Assembly: GCA_905183005.1 (NCBI GenBank)
Contig: CAJJDO010000020.1
Span: 144,837 to 208,836 of the forward strand
Length of the DNA: 64,000 bases
Reading direction: 5' to 3'
DNA from: Paramecium pentaurelia
Lineage: Eukaryota; Ciliophora; Oligohymenophorea; Peniculida; Parameciidae
Shown here: piece by piece, positions 23,607 through 35,528 of the stretch
Layout: every line of letters begins with the position of its first letter
Position numbering within the stretch: the stretch's first letter is position 1
Position numbers and translations under genes: made by a program
Notes under the pieces: model-generated
Database searches by the model: none
Seen by the model: the letters and a program-made list of their open reading frames with translations, nothing else
Told to the model about the DNA's origin: nothing

Positions 23607-25543
23607 TCATATTATGATTGAATCAATAAAGTTTAAGAACCTTTTACAGTAAGGTTCCGGACTTCTACAAGACAAGTCCTATTTCTTTTTAAATCTCATG
23701 CTTCTTTTAAAACATTATTCACTTTTTTTTTATTGATTAAATCTTTACAAATAATCTATAATTGCAAATGAATAAATAGTATTTCTAGCTTCATTCACTA
23801 CAAATCTGTAATTATTAGAATCATTTTATTATGTATTTTATTGACATATGCCTAAAAGTAATGAATAATCCATATATCCAATATCCCGAAGGAAATTACA
23901 ATCTTCCTTAAGTTATTTCTTTATTTGATCAGAGATCTCTTTTGGTATATTAATAGGGTTGTAGGAAGATGATTTAAAATTATTATCTTTTTATACACTT
24001 TCATCAGATTTTGAGGTTCTATTAGCAGTTGAACCTTTTAAATCATAAACTATAAAATCATGATCTAATTGTTTCATTTATTCGAATGAATTTTCCATTA
24101 AAACTAGATATTATGTTTTGTAAGCCATCAACTTAATTTTATATATTCCATAAATTTTAGCAAGGAGTGATTTTTTATTACTATTTATATGATTAAAATA
24201 GGAAACAATTCGTCCATCTAAGAAATCTTTAATTTCAGATTTTTCAACTGTTTTAAGTATTAATTTATTATTTTAACTAAAAAAAAAAAATGCACCACTT
24301 CTTCCCATAGATTCTTTTGCTTTTTCAAATGCTTTTAAATTGTATTACAATTCTAAAGTATATTCTAATATGTTTATGCTAAAATTATTTGATTTCAATA
24401 AAGTAGTAAAACTGTTTGGATGATATGTATTTACTAAAATGATAGAATCTTTAATATCATCATTTTCATTAAATGAAATTCTGCTTTCATCTAATTCTGA
24501 TAAATGAAATTTAAATGTATAAGTTCTTTTCATCTCAAATTCTTTCATATGATGATCAAATTATTTAACAAGAGTTGCAAACACAGCTTTAACTAAACCT
24601 TTAACAAGTTCATTAATTTAAGTTTTTAACAATTTCTCATAGGTAGGCATTAGCTTATTTTATATATCACTATTCAATCCATATTCAATATTTTCTATAT
24701 CTTGAATATAGGATTATTCCTGACAAGATCGAAAGAATATATAAAATAGTTTCTAATATGAATAAGGTTAAATTAAATGAAAAATAGAAAAAAATAAACC
24801 TTCTAAACTTAAAGCTATTTTTAATAGATATGAATCATCATTTTCATATAAGTCTAGATTATAAAATGAGAAAGCACAATTAATTATTAACATAGTAGAT
24901 AACCAATATCCTTGTTATTTTACAAAATCACACTTAAATTCATAAAGTCTTTTACTTTATAATGTCTTATTTTTATTCAAAATTATCCAAATAGCTATAT
25001 AGAATAAAATACATATCAAAAAACTACCAAAATTAATTTACGAAGCAACAACGCTATATTATTTAATTTCACTAAATTAAAAAAATGATACAATTACTTC
25101 CAAAACAGTAGTGGTATGATTATTAATACTAAGGTTAATAACATCTGTAACAATAATAAAAATATAAAAACAGATGAAGAAGTTGCTTAAAAAGGGTTGT
25201 AAATGCATATTTTTACTTCATTAAGAAATAAAATAAACTAATTTGATATTATAATAATGATAACACCTAAAAGGAATTTTGTAAGTTTATGGATTTCTGC
25301 AAATTTGTCTGGATGATTGTTTTCAATAATAACTAAAGATTAATCAACAAATATAAATATGCCTAGGATTATAAATAAGCATGAGATCCATACAATAATT
25401 CTAATATTAATGAGTAAAATAAACTTTGAAGGATATTTTCTATAAATAGGGGAGACAATCCCTAAAATTAAAATTAAAAAGCAAGCCATCATTGATAAGG
25501 CTGTACAGCCAATATCAATGTAAGCGACTGTGACTAAGTTCAT
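23607..25543 (-). CDS. Seven-TM receptor fused to phosphatidylinositol phosphate kinase
   Basis: The start is ATG 25543. The N-terminal ~300 residues are a bundle of hydrophobic helices beginning LVTVAYIDIGCTALSMMAC. A C-terminal lipid-kinase domain follows, with PIPK signatures in order: ESMGRSGAFFFFS (glycine-rich loop), LILKTV (nucleotide-binding lysine), FLDGRIVSYFNH, LLAKIYGIYKI, LVLMENSF, VYDLKGSTANR, DCNFLRDIGYMDYSLLLG (catalytic MDYSLL) and FAIIDYLQRF (IID). PIP kinases phosphorylate PtdIns phosphates at the membrane. Receptor-PIPK fusions are known in Dictyostelium (RpkA) and oomycetes. Receptor type and PIP specificity are inference. The stop is TGA 23609-23607. Confidence 0.87.
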
Positions 25544-26353
25544 TAAGTTATTAAGCTTTAATTAATAATTATATATTTCAAATTCATAAATATGATATTT
25601 GATAATATTTATGGAATTTTATCAATAATATAAGTATATATATAAAGATTAGTATTAATCATAAACTATTATAATTTAATAAAAGAGATGAGAAGAGAAG
25701 AAGTTTAAACTAAAATAGAGAATCTAACACAATAATTTATTAAAAACTAATAAATATTATTATAAATATAGATAGAGTATAATTTAACAAATTAATTGAT
25801 ATATGAAGTACAATATTATATAAACCTTACGTTAATTTAAATTTCAATTATTTTTATGATAAGATTTCTATAATTATCATCTGATATTGATATTATAATT
25901 TTATTCTAACAACAGAAAACTTAAAAACTAAAATGGAAGTGATCAATATTTATGTTTACAAATTTTTGGATAATAAAAATTAAAATTCTAAAGCAATTCT
26001 TATACACAAGTGAAGTTTCATACATTAGAAATTAGCTATTGAATTATAAAAGAATACAAATACAGTATTTCAAATAAAAAACGAGAATAATTTTAAATTG
26101 AAATGAACTCAATATTACAGAGCAATCTTTTAGTATATTTTTTAAATAAAAAAAGTTGCAGAGACAAAAAGAAAGATAAATAAATTTTATTAAAAGCAAT
26201 TTAATAAATTCTTTATATTATCTATGAGAATAAGCAATAAAATATTCTTTACAAGATAATTTGATCTTTAAAATGTATTAAAATTTCTTAATGAGAATAA
26301 AATAATTTATATAAATATTATTTAATTTTTAGGGTTTTTGATAAATCTATAAA
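25544..26353 (+). pseudogene. Plus-strand coding-like remnant between two minus-strand genes
   Basis: A frame from ATG 25687 (MRREEVQTKIENLTQQF) is open to TGA near 25939. Another frame continues with SDQYLCLQIFGQQKLKF, HTLEISY, one TGA, and then KEYKYSISNKKREQ to about 26210. No single set of short introns joins them cleanly. It is either a decaying gene or one with introns I could not place. The remaining sequence up to 26353 shows nothing. Confidence 0.3.
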
Positions 26354-27496
26354 TCATCTTCTTCTAACACCTGCTCCTTCTAATTCAGTTACTATTTTAG
26401 GAAAGAGAGTTGTCTAAGTTATTAATTGATCAAGCAATTTATTATGTTCATTAGTTCTATTAATTTTTTTTATATATATACCTTTCTATCCATCTGTTAT
26501 TTGTATTATCTAAATTTTCTGAAGCTGTTTTAAAATTTGATTAAGCATCTCTTAATAAATTTTATTTGGTCTAAATTTAAGCTATAATTATGATATTTTA
26601 TATACCATCTCTTGTTTAGATTTCAGCTTGAATAGTTGGTATAACAATTGTTGATAAATTTGATATTCTTTAATTATATTAACTTAAATTATGATCATCA
26701 ATAGCTCTGATTTACTAATAAGAATTTTCTAAATCATTTTTATTCTTAACAATTGTATCTCTTAAGTTTTAGATCAATCTTTAAACTTTTGTACTTGCTT
26801 CTTAATCATTAAAACTTGGAGCCATTATTTAAGTAAAAGCAGTTATTAATGGTGCATACATTATTCTTTGATGTTGTAATTGCTTTAAACCTTCTTCTAA
26901 AAATACAACATTTCTATTTTAAATAAAAGAGCCATCTCTTAATTAACCAATCAATTACAAAGCTTAATCAAGTGCTTAAACTGCATTTGTATATTGATTT
27001 TATTAATCTTTGAAAATTGTTTCTTCTTTATTGATTCTTTATTATAAACTATCAGTCAATGATTAGACTTCCTTTAATTCATCTACTTTTCCATTTAATC
27101 CAATTTATAACAAATTTCTACTTTCAGTGAAATCTGTTAGATCTATTTCTAAGGATGCTATCTATGATAAATTAATAAATGGAATACTTCGTTTTAATAT
27201 TAAGTAATTTATCCTGAGAAAAACTCTTTATCTGTGAAATATTAAACTTCATTCTATTAATATTCTTTATCTTCATCAACAATTCTTTATTTAATTGAAT
27301 TCTCTAAATCATCTAAAGCTGCATAAAGTTTAGAAAAATCGAATTGTTATGCTTTAGACTTTAACGTGAGTAATTTCAGAAATGCTTTTCCTAAATGAGT
27401 TCTCTCTAAATCATTGATTATTGGATTAGAGAGAGGCCCTTAAATCTGATTAGCCAAACTGAGAGATATCAACAAAATACAAACTAACTTCTTCAT
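26354..27496 (-). CDS. Trichocyst matrix protein-like secretory protein
   Basis: The start is ATG 27496, with a signal peptide MKKLVCILLISLSLANQ. The mature start NPIINDLERTHLGKAFLKLL matches the pattern of Paramecium trichocyst matrix proteins (N-P-x-L-E-x-T-x-x-G-K). Coiled-coil sequence rich in Asp, Glu, Asn and Gln follows for about 350 residues, ending ELEGAGVRRR before TGA 26354-26356. These proteins are stored as crystalline cores of the exocytotic trichocysts after proteolytic processing. The helical repeats fit, although the sequence is a diverged family member. Confidence 0.75.
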
Positions 27497-28054
27497 TACA
27501 ATTCGTTTTTAAAATATAAAAATTAATCCTCATTACTTTAAAAAAATAATAAAAATATATTTTTAATCAATAAATAATCATCAAAATCAAATATGTAAAA
27601 TCAGACATACTTAAATTTATAATATATAATTTCTAATAATCTTAAACTTATCTGATAAGGATTATTTAAATGATTATTATTGTTCTATTATTAAAACTAT
27701 ATTTGATGTTCTATTTATTTTTTAATCATAATTAAATTAAACCTTTAATCTTAAATGAATTAATGTAAAGTATATTAACCTAAAACTATATATACTAATA
27801 AATTATCAAAATATTAATAATAAAATTTAATAATGTATCTAATAAAATGAAAACTAATAAAAAATAGGTATTTAGGTATATTCTAAAATTTTGGAATAAT
27901 AATAAAGAGAATCTTTTTAGATCAAATTTTGAATTTAAAGATTTGTTTAAATATGATGTTTAGGACATATATAAATGATACTTGATTATTATATAATTAA
28001 AAAATACATAAAATTATTCAAATTTTATCAATAAATTGCAAATAAATATTTATT
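27497..28054. other. Intergenic, divergent promoter region
   Basis: This is about 560 bp of A/T-rich sequence between the divergent trichocyst-like and kinase genes. I see no coding frame, RNA gene or repeat. It must hold both promoters, but no specific element is recognisable. Confidence 0.55.
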
Positions 28055-29028
28055 ATGGATTAATTGGAAGCATTGTTAGTCAAGAGTCCAACTAATCAAT
28101 ATATAATATATAATAAGATATTAGGAAGAGGAGCATATGGAGTTGTATTACTTACTAAATAGATTAAATAATAATAATTATATGCAATCAAAATAGTAAT
28201 AATATCTGTTATCAAAGATTTCCAAAAAAGTCTTAGCTAAAATAAATGGAGCTTACAATATGAGATAAGAAATATTATTTTTATCAAAATTGTAACATCC
28301 AAATATTATAAAAATGTATGAAACTTTTGAAGATGAAAACTATTTTTATATAGTATTGGAATATTGTTCCAAGGGAAATTTATATTTATTACTTAAGGAA
28401 TAAGGAGCGTTTTCTGAAGAAAAAGCTTTTAAATACTTTAATTAAATTTTGTAAGCAATATAATTTATGCATAAAAGATAAATTATCCATAGAGATTTAA
28501 AAGTTCTTATATATAAATATTTTTGTAATAGTTGGCAAATATTTTATTAACATAAGACGATTAAATAAAGATTTGTGATTTTAATTGGGCAACTGAATTA
28601 AATGATGGCCAAGCTGATCCAGTTCTTTGTGGAACTGTTGACTAGATGCCACCAGAAGTTTCTTCCTTTAGTTTTCATGATACAAAATTGGATATATGGA
28701 GTTTAGGAGTTTTGTTATATGTAAAACGAATCATTATAAATAGGAAATGTTACATAATAGTCTTCCAATTATATCTTTTGTGACTGAATTATCTTTTGGA
28801 AGACATGTGAGTGAAGAAGCAGCAAAATTGATAAAAGATTTAATGAGCCTAGAAAAATCTTAAAGACCAACAGTAAGTGAAATATATTCTTACAAATGGA
28901 TGAAAAATAACATTACAAAATAAAAAGTTTAATCTACAACTTAAAGTTTATGTGTTACTCCAAGACATTCAAAATAAAATAGTTTGGATCTGAAAGATTT
29001 AAGTAAATATATCAAAACTGAAAATTGA
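28055..29028 (+). CDS. Protein kinase with DFN instead of DFG
   Basis: The start is ATG 28055. The motifs are LGRGAYGVVLLT (glycine loop), YAIKI (VAIK lysine), RQEILFLSKL (C-helix Glu), HRDLKLANILL across a 29-nt intron, KICDFNWATEL, LCGTVDQMPPEV and KLDIWSLGVLLY. Introns of 22, 29 and 23 nt keep the frame. The activation segment (CGT.D.(M/L)PPE) resembles Aurora-type kinases. The magnesium-binding Asp of DFG is kept but Gly is Asn, a change found in a few active kinases. The C-terminal tail (about 60 residues, Ser/Thr/Gln-rich) is unstructured. The stop is TGA 29026-29028. Confidence 0.85.
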
Positions 29029-29240
29029 ATCAGATTGATAAAATATATTTCAAAAATTATTTATAATATATCATCCATCTAATATTAAATCAATCCATTA
29101 TGGGTTATTCCAATTATATTTATGAATAATAAATTTAAGTAGAATTTTCTTTAATCATTTACAAGATTTCAAAACAATTTCATAAATCAACCAATAATTT
29201 CCAATTTAAGCCAAATTTTTTAGAAATTTAACAATAGATA

Positions 29241-30416
29241 TCAAAATTTGAGAGCATTCTCTTCATTTAAAGGTTATTCAGAAATATTATAAAGAACTTT
29301 AATTTATCCTAATTGTTTTTTCAACTTTAGCTAATATGGTCTTGTGGAATACTAATTTTGATAATTATTTTTATCTCTTATAATATGTTTAAATAAATCC
29401 CCATAATAGAACATCTCTTAATTATTAAAACCTCAAATACTTACATTAAATAGGCAATTTATAAATATATTTTCTTACAATTTTCAATATCTATAATTGA
29501 AGAGTTTTTACAATTATATTTGATTCACCTCTTTTAGTAAGCATAAACTAATTAATCAAATTCTTAGCAATTAGTCATTCTACATACATTAGCATCGGAT
29601 AAAATAATTTAAATCTAAAATACATTTTATTTCTAAATAATTCTATTTGAATCTAAGGCGATATTGCTTATACTGAATTTAACAAAGCCTCCATTTACTT
29701 ACCCAATTAAGTATATTTTGCTAATTCCTTCTCTCACAATATTTCTAAATGTAAGTTTGTGTATTATAACTAAGTTTTTCTAAATTATTTAAATAAACTT
29801 CTGCAAGTTTCTTATTATAATTCTTAAAATACATTCTTCCTCAATTAATTTATAAAGGCCTATATAATTAAAATGGAAGATTATGTTAGATCATCCTTTT
29901 TAAGACAGTATCGACAGATATAAAAGAATTGAAGTTCCTTTAAATAATTAAATAACTCATTTACAGAAATCTAATAAATTATGAAAAATTACTTTTCGTT
30001 TATTCTTGATTATTAATAATTTACTGTTTATAACTTCAAAGAATACAATTACTTATTAATTTTTAATATAATATTTGAGTTTTCTTGATAAAATTCTTAT
30101 TTAATATATCAATTTAAAATTAAATTTTATTTTTTTTCAATAGAATTCCTAAGCTAAATATTATTTAGTAGTAGATCGTAATCCATAAATAAAAATGATA
30201 TTTGCTTTTTCTATGATCTATAAAGTTAATCTCACATTTTTCATTAAATAAAAACAAAATCAATTGTAGATTTATTATTTTCTTCTCTTTTAATATGAAT
30301 AATTTGATTATTATGATTTATTTAATTTAAATAAGAGATATTATTTTTATATTTAGTAACAACTTTAAGAGTTTAATTTAAATTCAATTTTATGACAAAT
30401 AGAATTATTATTTTCG
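29241..30416 (-). CDS. Hypothetical protein with many small introns
   Basis: The minus strand gives one continuous protein if introns of about 24-28 nt are removed in phase (near 30225, 30045, 29780, 29700, 29600 and 29430). Segments read in order include INHNNQIIHIKREENNK, INFIDHRKSKYHFYLW, NELFNYLKELQFFYICRYC, SSILIIQAFINQLRKN, LFKHIIRDKNNYQ and VLYNISEQPLNEENA. The C-x2-C in ICRYC could bind metal or be structural. The 5' start is not found with certainty and lies close to the divergent ERO1 gene. The stop may be TGA 29243-29241. The function is unknown. Confidence 0.55.
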
Positions 30417-30483
30417 TGTACAATTTTCAATGTTCAAATTTGGAAACCATAAATTTATATTTTTAATTTTATTTTTAAATTAA

Positions 30484-31592
30484 ATGTTAATAGCATCATT
30501 TTAAATTCTCCTTTCAATTAACTTAATAGTTATTTCAGTGCTGTCCTACAACTATATAATAGTAAATATATTATTGAATTTTAGAGCTAAAAAGAATAAG
30601 TATATCAATCGTATTATAGTAAAGAAGAATTAGAAAACATTCATCACATTGAGGAAATAAATAATGTTTTATTTCCCATTCTTGAAGATATATCTGTAAT
30701 AATTATTTAATAATTTAAGTATGACCCTGAATTTAGAATATATTAATATATTGACACAACTAAATGTCCAATATTAATGAATTAATAGGAATGTCAAGTT
30801 GAGACTTGCAATATACTAAATTTTGAAGGAGAAGATTCTATCATAAATGTGGATTTGAAATATATGGGAGAAAAGTATACAGGATAATAAGGATAAAACA
30901 TTTGGCTTAACATATATGAAGATCTAGGAAAAAATACAACTTCAGAGATGCATACACATTTCTTAAATTTAATAAAGGGAATTCATTCATCAATATCTGT
31001 TTCAATTACTGAATAATTTGATTATGGAAATAAAACAGGAGCTAATGTAGATTTTTTCTTTTGGCGTGTTGGTAATTATCCAGATAGAATTTATAATCTT
31101 TATTTTTTGGAATCATTCTTAATACAAGCCTCAAAGTTTCTATAGATTAATAAAATTGAATTGCCATAGTAAACCTTATTGAAGGTATAAGGTTTATTAT
31201 CTTCATACAATTTAATGCCTCTTTATAAATTTGATTACTTTTAGAATTTAACTCAATAGGATTTAGAATAATATAGAAGTGATATATAATTACTTAATTC
31301 TTATATGGATTGTGTGCATTGTAAAAGATGCAAGGTAAATGGAAAATTATAAATTCATGGTTTAGAAACATCTATTGCACTCTTATTTGATAATAAATTA
31401 AGAGAAGATTTAGAAAAAAATGACATGATTGCTTTTTTGAATACTTTTTAAAAGATATCAAGTTCAGTAAAATCATTAGAAGCTATGTTTGAAAGAAGAA
31501 CATCAGTTACATATAAATATTTAAAATTATCTACAGTTGGTTTTATAGTATTGAGTTTGTTATCCTAAGTGATCCTAATGTTAAAGAGATGA
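30484..31592 (+). CDS. ERO1-type endoplasmic reticulum thiol oxidase
   Basis: The start is ATG 30484, giving a hydrophobic signal sequence (MLIASFQILLSINLIVISVL). A 23-nt intron and then a 24-nt intron follow. ERO1 landmarks appear in order: an N-terminal cysteine block (TTKCPILMNQQECQVETC), YTGQQGQNIWLNIYED, LIKGIHSSISVSI, and the active-site block CVHCKRCKVNGKLQ followed by GLETSIALLF, then SSSVKSLEAMF. ERO1 is a flavoprotein that reoxidises protein disulfide isomerase in the ER lumen. The C-terminus has an extra hydrophobic segment (STVGFIVLSLLSQVILMLKR) that could anchor it to the membrane. The stop is TGA 31590-31592. Confidence 0.88.
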
Positions 31593-31725
31593 ATTTATAT
31601 ATTAAGTGTATTTTGAGAATAATATAAATATATCTATTTTATTATTTTGAGTTTGATAATTATCTTTTTAAATTTAATGATTTAGTTTTGGAAAATGTTT
31701 TTATTACATAAAATAAATAGAATTA

Positions 31726-32565
31726 TCAAATAAATTAAACATGCTCGTAATCCTAACCATTTCCTTATATGAGAATTGAAGTAGTTTAATTTAATTTTGG
31801 TAATTATTATAATAATTGTGAAGCATTTCTTGATAAAGTTTATTAAGGTATCTATTCCTATATATCAGCAGAAGGTGTTTGTACTCTATCTAAGACATGC
31901 CAAGATTTTATTTTAGTTATAAAAAGCATTTTTTTTAAAACATAGAGAAGGCACATAAAAATAGGCACTAAAAATAAAAATACTATGACAGCAAATCCTA
32001 AATTAAGATATTTATTAATCAATACCAATCATAGTAATAGGACTATTCAAAAAACTAGATTATTGATTATTACTATCGTTGCCATCAAAAATATTGACAC
32101 TAATATTATAAATATAGATTACATTTATACTACCAGAAAGGCTTATAGAGCAGTAAAGCCAAGAAAAATGAAGAGAAGACAAATTAGAGCAATCATATTT
32201 TCTAAATTTGATTTACATGCTTTTCTCTCTAAATACAATCAAATTGATACAGGAATACACACTTTACGTGAGGTAAATTCAATTTGATATTCGATCTTGC
32301 AAATTTCACACTAAGTAAACAATTATTTATTTTATGTAACTATCCAGGTTTTAAGACACTCAATTCAAATATATAGTCTTACCTCTTCATGTACTTATCC
32401 AAGAGAACCTTTACATTTACAAGGATGTATAATGGGTTTATCGTTATCTTATTCAGTTTCAAGACATATTCGACATGATTTAATCTCTAATTGGTCAATA
32501 AATATGTGTTGTTAAACTTTCAAAGCTGATCTTGTTTGTTGGGATTCAATAGTTAATTTATTCAT
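31726..32565 (-). CDS. RING-CH (MARCH-type) membrane E3 ubiquitin ligase
   Basis: The start is ATG 32565 (MNKLTIESQQ). The RING-CH finger reads CRICLETEQ, then PCKCKGSLGQVHEECLKTW across a 24-nt intron, then QCEICKIEY, giving the C4HC3 order of cysteines and histidine. Hydrophobic helices follow (MIALICLLFIFLGFTAL and GFAVIVFLFLVPIFMCLLYV), then a Gln/Ser-rich cytosolic tail ending GQDYEHVQFI. One small intron between the two membrane segments is not resolved. MARCH-type ligases ubiquitinate membrane proteins in the secretory and endocytic system. The gene converges on ERO1, which ends 133 bp away. The stop is TGA 31728-31726. Confidence 0.85.
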
Positions 32566-32902
32566 TATTAATAATATATTTTTTCATGACCTAATATAAG
32601 TAATGTTTATAAATAATTAGTATATACAAATAAATACATTATCATAATAATATAAGAATAGAATTCAAAAGTAGAATACTAATGTATAGTAATATTTTAG
32701 ATTTAGTATTGATTTAAATAATACTGATATATTTAAATCATTAATAAATAGAATCTTTAAAATAATTAATTATATAAGCATACATTAGAATCCATTCTAA
32801 AATTAACTAAATCAGAAATGAACTAATAACCTATTACACTATTATGGCAATTAAATAATGTATATATATCTTATGATATGCACACTAATCATTATAGAAG
32901 AC
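32566..32902. other. Intergenic; right part lies inside the duplicated block
   Basis: This A/T-rich sequence shows no coding character between the RING-CH start and the Rab stop. From 32772 on it belongs to the 1,055-bp duplicated segment. Confidence 0.55.
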
Positions 32903-33826
32903 TCAACAATTGCATCTTTAACTTTGATTTTAAGCTTCGTTTGTTTTGTTGGTAAGGTTTTATTTTAATGGATTTTTTAATTATGGATTGTATTCATCTT
33001 TTTCAATAAGACCTAATTTATAATAAGAAAATGATACCTTTCTCAATTTTTTAGCAGATCTAATCAATCAAAGTTTAAAAACATTTATCTATATTTTCTC
33101 CAGTCATGGCACTTGTTTCAATATATAAAGCATCTTTATTTTTCATTTCTCTTTCAGCATGATCTTTATCTATTACTCTCTAGTCTTTCATATCTATTTT
33201 ATTCCCTACTACAATAACATCTAGATCACTCTTTCCATTCTCTCTTGCATCTCTAATCCAATCATCTAATGCATCATATGAATCTTAACTAAAACAAATC
33301 AATTTATAACATACTTTGTAACATCATAAACTATAATTGCTCCAATCGTATTCTTAAAATAAGTTCTAGCAATTGAACGAAATCTCTCTTGTCCAGCAGT
33401 GTCCCATATTTATAATTTGATTTTCTTGCCCTTATATTCCAATAATTTGCACGAGAATTCGACTCCCACTGTTTATTGAACTTTCGTTTTTGCTATTAGT
33501 GTTGATCAAAATTATGATAAATATCTTACAAGTCTAAGTGATGAAGTATTATAACATAGAGGTCTTCCCAGTACTTGAATTTCCTATTATGATGAACTTA
33601 AAAATATATTCTGGATTCCACTCTTAATCACTCTAATTCATACTTAAATAAATAATAAATTAAAAACTTATCTAAATATCATTTTCCCCAGCCACTTTAT
33701 TAATCCAATAAACTCCAAGACTATAACTACTATTATCAAAATTGTATAAAATGATGGTTATATTATAAATCAAAACACACAAATATCAAATACACTATCA
33801 TTTAATTTTAAAACTATAATTAATCA
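32772..33826. repeat. Direct duplication, copy 1 (1,055 bp)
   Basis: The block is repeated without visible change at 33828-34882, offset by 1,056 bases. The single N at 33827 is all that separates the copies. It contains a full Rab gene with its flanks. The placement of the N at the junction points to a scaffold join with redundant contig ends rather than a biological repeat. Confidence 0.95.
32903..33641 (-). CDS. Rab-family small GTPase, copy 1
   Basis: The start is ATG 33641. GTPase motifs appear in order: FIIIGNSSTGKTSML (P-loop), TVGVEF (switch I Thr), LQIWDTAGQERFRSIARTYF (switch II and RabF motifs), VVGNKIDMKD (NKxD) and YIETSAMTGENI (ETSA). A 25-nt intron at 33013-33037 joins the last helix to a linker ending RCNC. 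The C-terminal CxC is the usual double geranylgeranylation signal. Another intron lies after the P-loop exon. Rab proteins direct vesicle traffic. The sequence resembles Rab2/4/14-like exocytic and recycling members, but the subgroup is not settled. Confidence 0.92.
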
Positions 33827-33827
33827 N
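33827..33827. other. Ambiguous base N at duplication junction
   Basis: The only non-ACGT character in the window lies exactly between the two identical 1,055-bp blocks. It most likely marks a contig join. Confidence 0.95.
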
Positions 33828-34882
33828 ATATAAGCATACATTAGAATCCATTCTAAAATTAACTAAATCAGAAATGAACTAATAACCTATTACACTATTA
33901 TGGCAATTAAATAATGTATATATATCTTATGATATGCACACTAATCATTATAGAAGACTCAACAATTGCATCTTTAACTTTGATTTTAAGCTTCGTTTGT
34001 TTTGTTGGTAAGGTTTTATTTTAATGGATTTTTTAATTATGGATTGTATTCATCTTTTTCAATAAGACCTAATTTATAATAAGAAAATGATACCTTTCTC
34101 AATTTTTTAGCAGATCTAATCAATCAAAGTTTAAAAACATTTATCTATATTTTCTCCAGTCATGGCACTTGTTTCAATATATAAAGCATCTTTATTTTTC
34201 ATTTCTCTTTCAGCATGATCTTTATCTATTACTCTCTAGTCTTTCATATCTATTTTATTCCCTACTACAATAACATCTAGATCACTCTTTCCATTCTCTC
34301 TTGCATCTCTAATCCAATCATCTAATGCATCATATGAATCTTAACTAAAACAAATCAATTTATAACATACTTTGTAACATCATAAACTATAATTGCTCCA
34401 ATCGTATTCTTAAAATAAGTTCTAGCAATTGAACGAAATCTCTCTTGTCCAGCAGTGTCCCATATTTATAATTTGATTTTCTTGCCCTTATATTCCAATA
34501 ATTTGCACGAGAATTCGACTCCCACTGTTTATTGAACTTTCGTTTTTGCTATTAGTGTTGATCAAAATTATGATAAATATCTTACAAGTCTAAGTGATGA
34601 AGTATTATAACATAGAGGTCTTCCCAGTACTTGAATTTCCTATTATGATGAACTTAAAAATATATTCTGGATTCCACTCTTAATCACTCTAATTCATACT
34701 TAAATAAATAATAAATTAAAAACTTATCTAAATATCATTTTCCCCAGCCACTTTATTAATCCAATAAACTCCAAGACTATAACTACTATTATCAAAATTG
34801 TATAAAATGATGGTTATATTATAAATCAAAACACACAAATATCAAATACACTATCATTTAATTTTAAAACTATAATTAATCA
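33828..34882. repeat. Direct duplication, copy 2 (1,055 bp)
   Basis: This copy is identical by eye to 32772-33826. The sequence after 34882 is unique. If the join is artificial, the true locus has one copy. Confidence 0.95.
33959..34697 (-). CDS. Rab-family small GTPase, copy 2
   Basis: This is the exact counterpart of the gene at 32903-33641, with the same motifs (P-loop GNSSTGKTS, WDTAGQE, NKID, ETSA, C-terminal CNC) and the same introns. No substitution is visible, including in introns and flanks. That is unexpected for anything but a very recent or artificial duplication. Confidence 0.8.
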
Positions 34883-35528
34883 AAGATTGTGTAGTAACAT
34901 AATAATAAGTAAATTTAACTTTTGAACCCTTAAATTGTTCATAAGATCTTGTATTTTCTTGAAAATATAAATAATAACTCACTAAAAATTCATCTAATAT
35001 AACTAAAAAGATGCTTTTTGATATCTTCCTTATCTATGAAAAATCAATTAACTAATATTCATTCTTATTAGAGATCTTCAAAATAATAACAAAATTAAAC
35101 CAATAACTGTATTATTATAATGAAAAGTATTATTGAGAAAAAAAATATAAGAATAAGGATTAGAAGAATAATTTGAAATTTCATTACAAAATATAATTAT
35201 TCATTCTTTCATTTATATGAAAATCTTAACTTCTAAATATCTTCAGTAATTACGACAACTATTATTATATTCCTTAAAAAAAATAATAAATTGAAGTTAA
35301 GTTAATTTAAAACATTATTATTAATACGATTTTAAAGGAAGTTTTATTTACATTTCTATCATTCATGAATATTCTATCTTAAATTTGAGATTTCAATATT
35401 TAAAATCTAATGTTAATAAGTATTTACATACAAATTTGAATTGATATTGATATTCCTACATTTTTATATTTATCTTATAGTAATTAAAATAATTTATAGT
35501 GCTAAAACTTGAGACTAGGAATAATTAA
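34883..35528. other. Intergenic, no confident gene
   Basis: This is A/T-rich sequence between the Rab block and the cyclin. Minus-strand patches have moderately long frames between TGAs, but I could not join them into a convincing gene. Confidence 0.45.

Noticed and set aside
29101..29990. Long plus-strand open frame beginning MGYSNYIYEQQ
   Set aside because: The minus strand over the same interval gives a coherent protein with several in-phase 24-28 nt introns. The plus frame is open mainly because only TGA stops and the composition is Ile/Phe/Leu-heavy.
31589..31770. Possible second plus-strand gene starting on the ERO1 stop (ATGA overlap)
   Set aside because: The frame runs into the region that is coding on the opposite strand for the RING-CH protein, and it has no recognisable features.
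31985..32287. Plus-strand 100-codon ORF ending HTLREVNSI
   Set aside because: It is antisense to the RING-CH gene, whose zinc-finger cysteines, membrane helices and introns are well supported.
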